NCBI GenBank assembly: GCA_015680685.1
Contig: MNCI01002010.1
Span: forward strand, 188,001-242,413
From: Gnetum montanum
Lineage: Eukaryota; Streptophyta; Gnetopsida; Gnetales; Gnetaceae
Length of the DNA: 54,413 bases
Direction of reading: 5' to 3'
Position numbers and translations under genes: made by a program. Under the pieces are notes generated by a model that saw nothing but the letters and a program-made list of their open reading frames with translations, searched no databases and was not told where the DNA came from. Every line of letters begins with the position of its first letter. Positions within the stretch are counted from its first letter, which is position 1. Positions 8,564 to 19,830 of the stretch are shown here, piece by piece.

Positions 8564-11500
8564 CATGATGAATCCTGTCCTAATCGTCATAGATATAATC
8601 GGGGGTTTGTGTTGGATACACTCTCCCGTGGCCAATGGTCCTCCCCCTCAAACTCACCTACATGGGAAGGCCCTATGGTTTCAGAAGGGTGTGCAGGAAT
8701 TTTTGCAATTCCTACTACGTAATTACAACATCATCATTTAGTCGCACTTGATGGGAATTGTAACTACCGCTATTTTGCAACATCTATTGGTGAATTCTAC
8801 ACAGGGCGTGTTGGCCTTCCTAACGGATAGAACCATTGACATGGCTGGCCTCAAGACCACAAGCTAAGTGGTAAAGGGTTGAGGTGTTTAATCTGGATCT
8901 AGGAGATGCCTAAATTCAACTATTATCATGCCTACAATACCTTGTTCGTAGCTCGCCATGTCTCGACCTATTTCCAAAATCCGCCATGCACTATGTATTA
9001 TTCGGGCGGGTAAGCGATTTTGTCTGTAATACTGCTATCAGGTTTTTTGATGTAGATTGCAAAAATGTAAAATGTGAAATGATAATATGTCTTATGATGA
9101 TGATGTGTTTCTGATACAGGTTTTTCATTAACAAAAAGGGATTAATGGGCAACAATGGTACCCTAACCTTAACCGAGAGTGCGATAAATGAGTCTACCAC
9201 TACTAGTAATGTGGGCACTGGTGTTATGGGGCAAATGGCTTTCAAGCTTCCTAAATACCCCACCTATTATTTTGACTCTTTCAAGAATTATTGGGATCTT
9301 GGGTGGTTGCATGAGGAATGGACCCAGAATCCTCCCCTTACCCTCGCGGATGTGCAACAACCAATTCCTCCATTTTCGTGGCCGTTTGGGCCTGGTAAGA
9401 TTTATTTGTGATATTCGAATATAATGTGATATTGTTGGAGATGTTGTTTAATTTTGTATTTTGTTGTTTTAATGTACTTTTAGTCAGGGAATCCTAAGAA
9501 ATTACTATTACATTCCCCAGCTGTGAGGCGAACACGCTGCTCTTCCGTTATGGGGATATAAAGGAAGCGCAACGTTGGCTCAGCCACACAGTAGCCCTAG
9601 ATACCTTGGTGTCTAAGCTTCAGGAGGTGAGAGTAATGCACCTATTTCTGGCCATAACCCTTGAAGTCCCCACTAGCGAAATGTTGACCTTGGTCAATTC
9701 GTTCAGTGAAGATGCTAGGCATTTTTGCATGCACGTGCGTAACGTGCATGTGAATTTTGACATTAACTCTCAGCTGTTCACTGACCTTTTCGGTGTCCCG
9801 TCTGATAGCCTTCCCATAGAGGAAAAGGTAATGAGGATCTTGAAATGACAGGAACATATAAACGCATGGCTAGGGGTGACAAAAGACACCAAGGGGATCC
9901 CTTGTGAGAAGATCCAACTGGCGGTTTTCAAGACTATCTATTCCCTTTTCCAAGCCTGGGCCTTCCCCCAAACACTCTCGTATGGCAAGTTCTTTACCAT
10001 AGAACAAGCTTGCATGATGTGAGAGGTCATAGAGGAAGGGACCGAATTCAGTTGGGCAAGCTATTTTGCTGATGGGTTGCGCGCTGAAATGGTTAGGCTT
10101 CGCAAGAAGCTTGAGTCCCGTTTCAGTGTGCATTTCGTCTTCTTTATAGCTTGCTTGTAGCGGTTTGTCAAATATCTGGTAGTCCAGAGGAATGGGGTTT
10201 GGGTACAATATGACCAAGACCAGTTATGCATACCATAGATTTCCCACATCTTCGGAACTACCTGGTTGTAAGATCCTCTCGAGGGAATTGGGAAGTCATT
10301 TTCTATAACAACGAAGAACTTGGCAGCACTGCAGACACGGGGTCTAGACAGCGTGGGTGGGGCACTTCCTTCTTACACCAGTGATGCATCATGGGGGAAG
10401 TGCCTCATGGCAGAGATAGTAGATCTGAAGATCTAGCATAAGAAGCCTCGTCTGATCGAGGTGCCTGTGGATCCAGCAAGTGGCGTAAGCAGGACTGTGT
10501 AGGTTAAGGTGTAGTGGAGTAAGCCTCCGACTGGTGAGTGAAAGAATGCAACCTAGATTATTGTTATGACTGTATTACATGACTTATGTACAATGTTCTA
10601 AATTAGTTAAGTGTATTGTAGGAAAATAGAAATCGATGGGAGAGTTGACTCCTAAAACAGGAGCTATGGTATTACAGCGTGCTGAGGGGGCCCCAATTTT
10701 GGAAGAGGAGGCCCCAGCTATAGGAGAGGGTGACGCACAGATGCTTGTGCATGATGAGAGGGTGGAGAAGGAGGATATCGACATTCCAATCATGACAGAA
10801 AGAGGTGATTGGTTTGTTATAGTGTTAATGTTTTGAGTGATGCATAATTAAGCAGATCTAACATAGATATGAACATAGACAACTGAGGTGATCTCCCATC
10901 CAATACTGTAACTAGAATGTGGGGTAAATTTCCTGACAAATTCACCTTCATGGAAGGTGTTGTTGGTGATATGATCGAGCGCTTGGAACGTGTCGACCCT
11001 GGGGTTGGTATGCTATGATTATGTGTATGTTTGGTTTGAAAGTCATATTGCGTAATTGTGTCTAATTTGTTTTGTTTTTATTTTTTGGCAGGAGCTCTCC
11101 TCTGATGGGATGTAGTAGAGCCCATTGACTTGGACACCACCGAGCCTTCATTAGACACAATGTTCGTACCACGTAACATTTATGAGAAGATGCGTAAATG
11201 TGTGTTACACTCGACCCGCTCCCTATGGGAGAGTCAAAGTGTCAATGATGACCTCTGGAAGAAGCTACAAAGGTTAGAGGTAGAAATTATGTCTCTGAGC
11301 AAAGAGGTCAGAGACTTATGCTCATGATGTGAATTCTTGCAAGCTCGAGAAATAGGTTAGGAGGATTGGCAGACAGCTATTTTTGACTATGCTCGCTATT
11401 GGACTGTAGTCAGGAATAGTGTCCAAACCAACCATGATTTGGTCAAGCGAAGGACAAAAATGGATCTCCTAGCCCAGAAGAACCAAGACTGGAAGGATTT

Positions 11501-12231
11501 TTGCACAAGGTTCCAAGAGTGGGGGGAGAAACAGAAGGATCACAAACATCTGTATAAGTGCAAGAGTGACGCTTATCGCAAGCATTATCGTGATTTTGCT
11601 GTTGAAGCCCAATCCCTACGAATCTTCCTTGACATCATTGGTGCATTTGAAGCATTTGAGAAGTTCCAGGAGTAGGTGACTGTGAGCGTGTCCCCAAAAA
11701 GGGAGATTACTCTTCCTACAGGAGAGATCACGATGCCTACCTTCTTCCCTAAAACTCGTCGATGGACTAGCATTGAAAATGAGAAGGTCAAGGCTAGGAC
11801 TAATCTGGGAGATGGAGTTTGGGTTGAACTGGCTGAGAACGAAATCAGGTAGCATATGTGGGCCGGTTTAGATAAACTCCCCTTTGCAACAGATGCAGAA
11901 CCATTGTGAGTGAGTCTAAATGTTGTTTTGGCTAGCTACCATTTTTCTTGAAATTTGTTTTTCTCTTTCTTAAGTTATTCTAGCTTGTTTTGTATAGTTA
12001 CAAGGGGCTGATGAAGAGGATGAACAGGATGAGGCAGGTGTCCAAGAAGAAAGGTGTGACCATGGAGGTGGGTGCCCTGACGAGAAAGCTCTAGTAGAGG
12101 AACCTCACAAAGATGATGCTCTATATGAAAGAGTGCTTCCTAGAGGGGATGAACCATATGAAGGTGACCCTCTAGCTAGGGAAAATGACTTAAGTGATAC
12201 AGGGGATAGTGGTGCTCGAGAAGATGCATAA
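8564..12231 (+). pseudogene. Decayed multi-exon gene, plant-transposon-protein-like with coiled coil
   Basis: Long same-strand coding stretches alternate with T-rich stretches flanked by intron-like GT and AG. Segment 1 (8,571-8,865) includes QKGVQEFLQFLLRNY and LAFLTDRTIDMAGLKTTS. Segment 2 (9,118-9,394) includes FKNYWDLGWLHEEW. Segment 3 (about 9,497-10,500) includes REITITFPSCEANTLLFRYG, HLFLAITLEVPTSEM and INSQLFTDLFGVPSD. Segment 4 (about 11,100-11,870) is heptad-rich (KKLQRLEVEIMSLSKEV). The acidic last exon ends in TAA at 12,229-12,231. Stops inside segment 3 are often TGA where CGA fits. The order of parts recalls the 'putative plant transposon protein' type found in plant repeats; that assignment is by eye only. 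Function unknown. Confidence 0.5.
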
Positions 12232-12429
12232 TTATAATTACGCATGGTTTTATGTATGAGATTGTGGCAAGGACATGATAAATCTAATTATTAACTTTTT
12301 TTTCCTTACAATTTTTGCAACTTTTTATATACTCTTTTGAATTTTGTTTTGCATAGCATAAACAGAACTAATAGTTTAAGGCCATTTCAGGCCGCTGTGT
12401 AACTCTTGTGTAAAATATCATATACATGC

Positions 12430-12760
12430 GTTAGTTTAGGGTCATTCCTAGCCGTCACTAGTTTTAGGCCATTGCGGGCCATCACTAGTTTTAGGCCATT
12501 GAGGGCCATCAGTTAGTTCTAGGCCGTTGCGGGCCATCACTAGTTTTAGGCTATTGCGGGCCATAGGTTAGTTTTAGGCTGTTGTGGGCCATCACTAGTT
12601 TTAGGCCGTTGCGGGCTATCACTAGTTTTAGGCCGTTGCGGGCTGTCACTAGTTTTAGGCCGTTGCGGGTCATAGGTTAGTTTTAGGTCATTGCAGGCCA
12701 CATGTTAGTTTTAGGCCATTGTAGGCCATCACTAGTTTTAGGCCATTGCAGGCCGCAGGT
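12430..12760 (+). repeat. Minisatellite, 27-28 bp unit, about a dozen copies
   Basis: Units such as CACTAGTTTTAGGCCGTTGC followed by GGGCCAT repeat head to tail, with a minority variant GGTTAGTTTTAGG. GGCC near both ends of the unit would allow short hairpins. A degenerate unit appears earlier at 12,380. It lies beyond the stop of the multi-exon gene, inside the insertion unit; 12,760-13,036 holds AT-rich sequence with nothing recognised. Confidence 0.9.
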
Positions 12761-13039
12761 ACGTAAAGTATGATACAGTGAACGTGTAAACATGTATATG
12801 CGTAAAACGTAAATGACTTAATCTAGAAAGTTGAAAAGGCATGACTGATAGAAGCGTAAACTGGAAAACTGAAACAATGTAACTAATAAAAGCATAAAGA
12901 CATATAATATATGATAAACAACAAACAATCAACATTGGCAAGCATAAATGTGAAAATGAAAAATTATGTCAAAATGTGGATGGAAATGATATAGGTCATC
13001 CGTCAACCCCGCAGTTGTCGTTTAATAGCCTTTATGCTA

Positions 13040-13950
13040 AATGACGCATAAAAGCAGGGGGATCTGTGGTTTGCCTCCTCTACATTACCCTCTCCCTTTT
13101 GAAATGGTAGTTCGGCCCAGGCTAGGCTGTCGTCAGTCATTGTTTCGACTTGTTGGGAGGCTTAAACAGGGGTTTGGTCTTTGGGAATTTCAATTTCTAA
13201 ACCTTATTCTTCCTCGATGTTGATGACAACCCGAGGTGTTATCTCATCATCATGAATCACCACCTCCCCTCTTGCATAAGGAAGGTGTATCTCTTGGTGG
13301 ATCAATGATGAAACTGCCCTCATTTGGGCTAGCTAGGACCTCCATAATATGAGATTAAATTCAGGCATCTACTCAACTACAATGAATGTTCCATCTGTCA
13401 GGAATTGATCTCCCACCACAAAATTGATATGCACCATTTCCTTTACCTGAACTCATGTTCCATTGAATGACTTTAGGCATGATGTCATCATCAGACTGAT
13501 CTAGTTGACTAGGCCTAACTTATCCACTATGGGATAAGGGATGACATTTGTAGCTGCACCATCATCAACATGCACCCTCCAGATCTGGTGTTGACCGACT
13601 CAGATGGTGATGAACATGGGTTCAGTTGTCACTTGACCTTTATCAAGATCGTTCTTGATGGATTCATCATGAAAGGTCAACAGGATAGGTTTAAGTCCTT
13701 CAGCAATGGCAGGGGGAAACATGATAGTGTGTATTGCTTCCTCTTCCATTGGTAAGTTTTCATCCACAGATATGGATGTCAACATATGGACCATAGCTTC
13801 ACGGTGTTTATGAGACGTCATAAGCAAGTCATAGAGGCTCAACATTGTATTCTTTTGTTTGAGAGCTTACTTGACTTGCATAAATGCATCGAGGAGGTAC
13901 TGCTCTCGGCTGAGTTGCTTCTCCTGCTTTTCCTCTTCCATCCTCCCCAA
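13040..13950 (-). pseudogene. Aspartic protease (element A)
   Basis: The retroviral-type protease cuts the Gag-Pol polyprotein. On the minus strand a linker (ISVDENLPMEEEAIHTIMFP) leads to VHVDDGAATNVIP at about 13,540-13,580, the active-site Asp-containing loop in the form used by plant Tat elements, then VDKLGLVN and VHINFVVGDQFLTDGTFIVV. Stops occur after LGLVN and after FIVVE. It follows the gag zinc knuckle by about 1 kb of low-complexity Pro/Ser-rich linker and should run into RT, which is now beyond the insertion unit. Confidence 0.75.
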
Positions 13951-14208
13951 GAGATGAATTTCTCGAGGTGGAGTAGTGTCAGTTGGAGGGTTTTGATTTT
14001 TTTAGCCGAGGGGAGGTGAGTGGGTTTCTTTACCCTTGTCTTGACTAGGAGATGCAGGTAAGGGTGCAGAGGCTAAGGGCTTTGGCTTCACAAACCCTAG
14101 CATAACACTACCTTTAAGCGATGCATCCTCTCCCTCTTTTCCGCTAGAGGGAGATTGATGATTTTGACTAGAGGCCTAACCTTGCGTAAATGGAGCAGAT
14201 GGTAATTG

Positions 14209-16846
14209 CTATGCTTTAATGATAAAAGGAAACTTAGATGTGGACGGGGATGTGGCCGCGGCTTTACTATTAGTGCGAGAGTTAGTCGTAGATGGAGAAG
14301 AAGCCCAAATAATGAAGGGAGGCCTCGAAACAGTGCCTGTTGATGTCAAGGAATTACTTGATGTCATTGAGGAGCTTATCCCATGAATGAAAAAAGGTGG
14401 CCTCGAGTTATTGTCAGTAGGGATTCCCCCCATGGGATGAACTAGAAGGTATACGCAACACAAAGGGTTGTTTAGGTAATACCCTACCCTCACGATCCGT
14501 ACTTACCACGTTGATAGTGTACTTGGCGTCGTTTGTGTTTAACGGGTCCTTGTACACATGCATTGCCTAGTTTTCGGGACATGCTAGACTACTGCCATCT
14601 AGCATCAAAGAACTATTAACAATCATGCATTGAATGTCATCCTTTAACACCCAACAGTAATCAGTGTCGTGACCACACAGCTGGCGGTAGTCACAGAAAC
14701 AATCTAACCTAAAAGACCCAGGAATTAGTGGTTTGTTAGATAGAGCTAAAGAAGGATTTTTCAGCAGTTCACAATGATGCCTGTGATGCTTTAGAGCTTC
14801 TTCAGATATCTTCTTATTTTGAATATATCCTACTCCTAAAAGTTGTTTCAACAGTTTCGAGTGCTTTATAGGCAATGTTGTATATTTTGAGCGATCTTTA
14901 CGCTTGAAATTTGGTCTTGATTATGTGGGCTGTTTAGGGGTAGGTGTTCCTTGGCCAGTGCTACTTGCACTAGCCATGGTCTCAGCAAGAACTATGAGTG
15001 CCTTCTTGTTATTTTTCTTTTTGGAAATCTTGGCCAATGCAGTTACTTTCATCGTCACCTTACCCTTTTCCTTACCTTTGCTATTGGCATTATTGTAGGC
15101 CACATACACCGGGTCTTTACTAGCCTCCGTAGCATCTTGGATGCTCTTTGTTGGTGTGAAGGCTTGACTCAGAGAGTGAGGGGCAAGGTAATACAGTTTA
15201 GACTTGATAAAGTCGTTTACTGCTTCTTTGAAGATATTCAATAAATGGGCTTCCACGATGGGCTCCATCGTTGTATAAACCATTGGACTAGTTCGAGTGG
15301 ATCTTGTTTCACTCCCATGAGTTGATCGAATGTGACATCTAGCTTTAAGTTGTATTTAAATTGGGTCACAAATTATGTTAGAAGCTCTTCCAAAGTTGAA
15401 ATGGAAGAGAGAGGGAGTGCTCGATACCAATCCAAAGCTTTAATCATGAGTGACATCGCAAAGACATGGATAATTATATGCGGCCATTGTTGCAACAACA
15501 AAGATTCAGATCTAAAGGTAATCAGGTGAGTGTTGGGATTACCTTCCCCATTATACTTAGTAAATTGGGGGCGCGACGTACCTGGTGGCAACGACAGCAT
15601 AGGAACTACTGGACTGATAGGGTCATCATGGTAAAAATCCATGATCTGTACAATATCAGAACCAGTAGATTTGAGATGTCTGACTTCCTCTATGAGGGTC
15701 TGGATAAGCGAGAAAGCTTGATCCAGACCTGTTGGTGTCGAGGAAGTTGGCATTGCAGGTGTGGGTAGCTGGGCAGAGAGGATATTGGCATTCAGTGGAA
15801 GAGGAGCAAGTGCCTGGCTGACAGATGATGTAATGGGGATGATTCCTGTGAGGGGAGCTACATGTGGAACCCAATACCCAGAAGATTGGAAGAACAGATT
15901 AGTTGGCACCATATATGTAGGATGGAGAAGGTAGGGTTGTTGTGTAGATTTTTGATGAATGTGTGAGGCCAGTACAACCCAGGGATGCATACTATGGGGT
16001 CCAGATTGGTCAAGCTGTGTAGCAGGGGCAACCCATTGACTAGTAGTAGGTTGTTGAATAGATCGTTGCGATTGAATGGTTATGGCGATCTATTGCCTTG
16101 CGATATAATAGGATGATAGGTTTTGCACCGGATTGTGCATTGGGTAGGTTGTAGGTATGGTAGGAATCTGGGCCGATGCAGGTATCACTGATGATATCTT
16201 GTTCGCATGGAGTGAGGGATTTACTCCCCTGCTATCTTGAGGTGGCAGTTGTACTAGCAAGACTGAGGATTGGGTGGTGACCTACGGGACAGTGGAAGCG
16301 GGAACGTGCATATGCATTGGTCGAGATTGGGTTGACTGTTTTTCCGGTAAAAGGATGGAATAGAGGATTTGCATATGTGTGGGGGCTGAGGGTGTGATAT
16401 GAATCCGCATGCTCAGATTGAGCCACAAATTCATCTTCCTACTCTTCCTTGTTTTGTGGCTCTAGAATAGACCATGTACTCTGATTCCTAGCCATGATTA
16501 ATTGTGATAGGAGTTCTTTGGAATGATTCGTAAGGGGGATGATGTCATAGGTAGTTGGAGTAAAGTCATGACCCCCCTTATAGATCAGCTCATAATTCTA
16601 TTTTTTCTTGATCTCGACTTAGCTAACAGCGAGTTTCGCCTGGATCTTAACACAAATGAAATTATACTGTTCCAGAGAAATTACCATAAATGACGGATCC
16701 CTACCCTGTAATCTTAATGAGTGTTGTGATGGTCCCTGAGGGCCTTTCATGCCTAAGGTTAATTCCAAGACCGTAAAGGGGTTCGTAGTCATGGTAGCAG
16801 GGTTGGCAGCGACCATGGCAGCTATGGTTGCATGTGCAAAATCCAT
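14209..16846 (-). pseudogene. Gag polyprotein (element A)
   Basis: Gag builds the particle and binds the RNA. The frame can start at the ATG at 16,846 (MDFAHATIAAMVAANP), about 250 bases after the primer site. A Pro/Thr/Ser-rich region follows, then the capsid core (SRPQFTKYNGEGNPNTHLI at about 15,530, and IKALDWYRALPLSSISTLEELL). A Lys-rich segment precedes the single zinc knuckle DCFCDYRQLCGHDTDYCWVL at about 14,650-14,710, in the form C-x-C-x5-C-G-H-x4-C seen in the Tat group. The Ser/Thr-rich linker continues to about 14,209. Several stops and shifts divide it. Confidence 0.85.
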
Positions 16847-17074
16847 CGTTTAGATAGATCGACAATAACAAATTCAGAGATTTGACAAAAAGGTGATAGA
16901 AAGAAAAACTAAAATTGGGCTTTCTACCCTGTAGGATTCCAGAAGAATCATTGCTGAGACCAATCTACACCACACGATTTTCGTAAAGCTTCATTGGAGT
17001 TATTATGCTTACGCCAATAAACATGGGTACAGATCGCATACAGGGTGACCCGTAAAATACAGATCGGAGGTTCA

Positions 17075-17094
17075 GGCCCTCCTTCTAGTGCTAG
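17075..17094 (-). other. Primer-binding site of element A (decayed)
   Basis: Minus strand CTAGCACTAGAAGGAGGGCC begins five bases inside the LTR end. It matches the TGGCACTAGAAGGAGGGCT of element F except for its first bases. The tRNA used is not assigned. Confidence 0.6.
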
Positions 17095-17099
17095 AAAAC

Positions 17100-18701
17100 T
17101 GTAACAATGGAAAACATCAGTCGCTGGAATTACTGAAAAAAAATCCGTGTACACAATTTTTACCATGGATCCGTGTGAGGGCCGTGCTGGAGAAAATGAA
17201 TCCGCGGTGCCCTGAACGGTCTTGTTGATCAGACAGGGACTTACTTATCAGTAAAAATTATCGAATGTCATGGTAATGGATGTGTACGTATGTTCTCCAC
17301 GAAACGATTTGATTGGTAAATCGTAAAAGGAGGAGAAAACAATGTAAACAATTGGTAATAATGATAACATTAACATAACAAGAAAGATCAGATCCAAGGA
17401 ATATGCATAATTCCAAGATTTAAGACTTGATTTAAAAGTTGACAATATTGAAAACAATATTCTAGTGGTGGATTTTTCTTATCTTTGTGCGAGATATGCA
17501 CGGAAGAACTGGAAAACTATAGAAAAGCAAGAATAGAATGGAGGTTGATCGACCTCGTAAACCAAGGGTGGAATGCAAGGAAGGTCAAGCCAAGGAGTCT
17601 GTTGATCAACTATTTCTGATCAATAAACCCTATTGATCACCTCTAGTGATGTTTTGAGTACTGATTTGCTCAATTTCTGCTCAAAGCTACTGAGAATCAT
17701 TGGTGAAAAGGATGATCTTTCCACCAAGAAGACTAGTTTCTCTCGCTGCCGATGTTTTGACAATGCCTTATGCTCTGTGTTCAAGAAAAAGGAAAAGTCC
17801 TTCTATTTGAAAAAGTGAAAAAGCCCTTGTTTTGTTCGTCAACTAAGGTATTTATAAGTTTAGCAAGCATGGTATCAAGGACACGTGTCTCAAACCTTCA
17901 AACACCATTGACTTAAGTTGTTAAACTAGAGATGTCACATTTCTCTTTGAGGGCGAGATGTGCTGTAAACTACTTTTACTAAAATTGCCTTGTGGTTACG
18001 CTGTGGTGTGCTGACACGTATTGTTGCATGTGAATGACAAGTGTGTGTCTGGTGCTGCTTTGGCTAACCTTGTACCACATTATGTCCATTTACACTTCAT
18101 AGCGTAGTAAAGCGTAATGAGCAAAGTCAGTACGCATTATGCTTATTGATGCTATGAAGCATCATAGAGTGTAAGAATGGTTAGCTTTTAGGATGTTATG
18201 CTTGGTTACGCTCTGGAGTGTAACAAAGCGTAAGGCAACCAGTGCTTCTTTTAAAGTTAGGTTGAGACATTTTACAAATCATTATGCTACTTTGCGTAAT
18301 TGAGCGTAAATGCAACACTGATCAAAAGACTTGATGAAATGCACAACAAGTCATAGATCGTTGTTTAGGCTTTAGACTTGCCATGTTGGCTGTCACTCAA
18401 ACTTCTTCTGATTTCATTCCTTCGGTAAGCTGCCTTTGCTGCGTCGTGTAAGCACTACGCTGAGCATCATGATGCTTTATTGCGTAATGTAGCGTAAGAA
18501 GTACGCTGAGCGTCATGACGCTACATTGCATAATATAGCATAAACATGAGCAACGAAGTTAAAAAATTTCTAATAAATTTGGGGACTTGCTGCTACATGC
18601 TTTTTTTTGTGTTGTTCTATGTTCTAAATTTTTACTATGTGCCCTTTTCCTGAATCGTGAATCTTCACCTGAGGCCGATCCACAATTTTCATGGTGCTTC
18701 A
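17100..18701 (-). repeat. 5' LTR of element A (1.6 kb)
   Basis: Read on the minus strand it starts TGAAGCACCATG and ends GTTACA. Upstream of TATAAATA (17,850-17,857) lie a CACGTG core (17,882-17,887) and about eight GCGTAA/TTACGC words (18,000-18,560). It aligns along its length with the solo LTR 1,298-6,181 once the nested insertion is removed. The flanking AGGAG (18,702-18,706) is the expected target duplication. Confidence 0.88.
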
Positions 18702-19830
18702 AGGAGAATGAGTGCCTGCCAGCATTGCAACAATCATGTGCTCCATGGCCATCCTCTACATTTTGTGCACTTTCAACATCACTTCCAAAGTTAAATTCTA
18801 TTTTTACTTAAGCATTAGTGATAAGAACCTTGGCTGAAACATCCCCTTTTTTTGGTGGAATCAACTCTAGATCATGTTAACAACTTCTTCATTCATCACC
18901 AAATTTTTCAAAGATTCTATTCCATCATTTAAATCTTTATTTTTCTTAAGATGTATGCCCTCTTTTATCAATTCTATCTCTCTATCACTATTATTTTTAT
19001 CTTCTATTAATTGTAGTTTGGACCTCCATAGCAGGCAAACACTTTATTTTTTTATCAATACAACATTTGGGAATCTTTTCTCCATATGATAGCATCTCTC
19101 TTACTCTATTTATATAGCATCTCTCTTACTCTATGTAAGAGATTTTTCTATCTCTTACATCATGTCACATTTTACACTTAATCTTTAATGTTTCCATACT
19201 TGATTAATTTTCAATGTTTTAAAAAATTATGGTGTATAGAGATAAAATTCAATAGCCCGTTGGTCTTGGAGTTTGTGCCATGTAGAAAGATGCAAAAATT
19301 GCTGGAGAAGATCACACCTTCCTTGGTGGTGGTGGTTTTGATTGATCTTTTCTAGCCTTTGGCCCATGCCTAGGTGGTGGCACAAATGATGGCTACCCCA
19401 CGATGGCTGCAACTTTTGGAGGTAAGTTGAAAACCTCCAAGAGAGCCCTCATCTTTTCCTCTTTACTTCAGGGATCATCCACTATCCAAGAAGCTTTACC
19501 AAAGTGTGCTGGAATAGGAACTTCCTAAGGGCATGGCAGCGTTGGGAAGAGTTCTTTTAAGTTGATAAACTAGGCTATAAACTATTTTTTTTATGTCAAA
19601 TACTCCAATGCCTATAGCTATTGGTAGTCATTCATTCTATGGTCCAAGTTCTTCACAACTGTACATTGGCCTTCAAATTGCATGTGGAGACCCTCGAGCT
19701 CTGCATTTGCTATCTCTAGTTTTTGCTTTGTTGTCTTATGTGCCTACAGCTCACGCTTATATAGAGAATATGAGGTGGCCACATGCTTTTTCAATTTTGA
19801 CCATGGTGTACCAGCTATCAGCATAGCTAG
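18702..19830. other. Stretch without a supported gene
   Basis: This is the DNA into which element A inserted. It is AT-rich with scattered short frames in the same orientation as the gene at 19,830-22,166, so it may be its decayed 3' part. The 21-bp ATAGCATCTCTCTTACTCTA word is duplicated exactly at 19,089-19,109 and 19,114-19,134, and GTAAGAGAT/ATCTCTTAC nearby could pair. Nothing else recognised. Confidence 0.5.

Larger units (their letters stand above)
7705..13036 (+). mobile_element. LTR-led insertion unit carrying a multi-exon gene, right end uncertain
   Basis: This block lies between the protease and RT of element A, which should be adjacent, and its coding sequence is on the opposite strand. 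The left edge fits an LTR start (TGTTATTC) after CTAAG (7,700-7,704). The right edge is placed where CTAAA recurs (13,037-13,041). ATGCTAA at 7,697-7,703 and 13,034-13,040 also brackets it. A first LTR-like segment ends TAACA at 8,136, but no matching second LTR is visible at the right, so the unit may be truncated or of another type. No gag or pol is recognisable inside, so it is non-autonomous. Confidence 0.55.
1..18701 (-). mobile_element. Element A: Tat-lineage Ty3/gypsy LTR retrotransposon, 3' end off window
   Basis: Read on the minus strand the order is LTR, primer site, gag with one zinc knuckle, protease, RT, RNase H, a second archaeal-type RNase H, then integrase. The extra RNase H between the usual RNase H and integrase is the hallmark of plant Tat/Ogre-type elements. 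The 5' LTR ends at 18,701 and is followed by AGGAG, the expected left copy of a 5-bp target duplication; the other copy would lie outside the window. Two later insertions (1,298-6,186 and about 7,705-13,036) divide the coding region. Every coding segment has stops or frameshifts, so the element is dead. Confidence 0.88.

Noticed and set aside
9642-10249. Minus-strand open frames across the exon-like region
   Set aside because: Shadows of the plus-strand coding frame, with lower protein-like character.
12430-12760. CRISPR-like regular repeats
   Set aside because: Units are directly adjacent without unique spacers, and the context is a plant retroelement. It is a minisatellite.
7697-13040. 7-bp ATGCTAA repeat as a DNA-transposon target duplication
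   Set aside because: No terminal inverted repeats were found at the implied ends. It overlaps the CTAAG/CTAAA pair that fits an LTR start better; kept only as uncertain boundary evidence.
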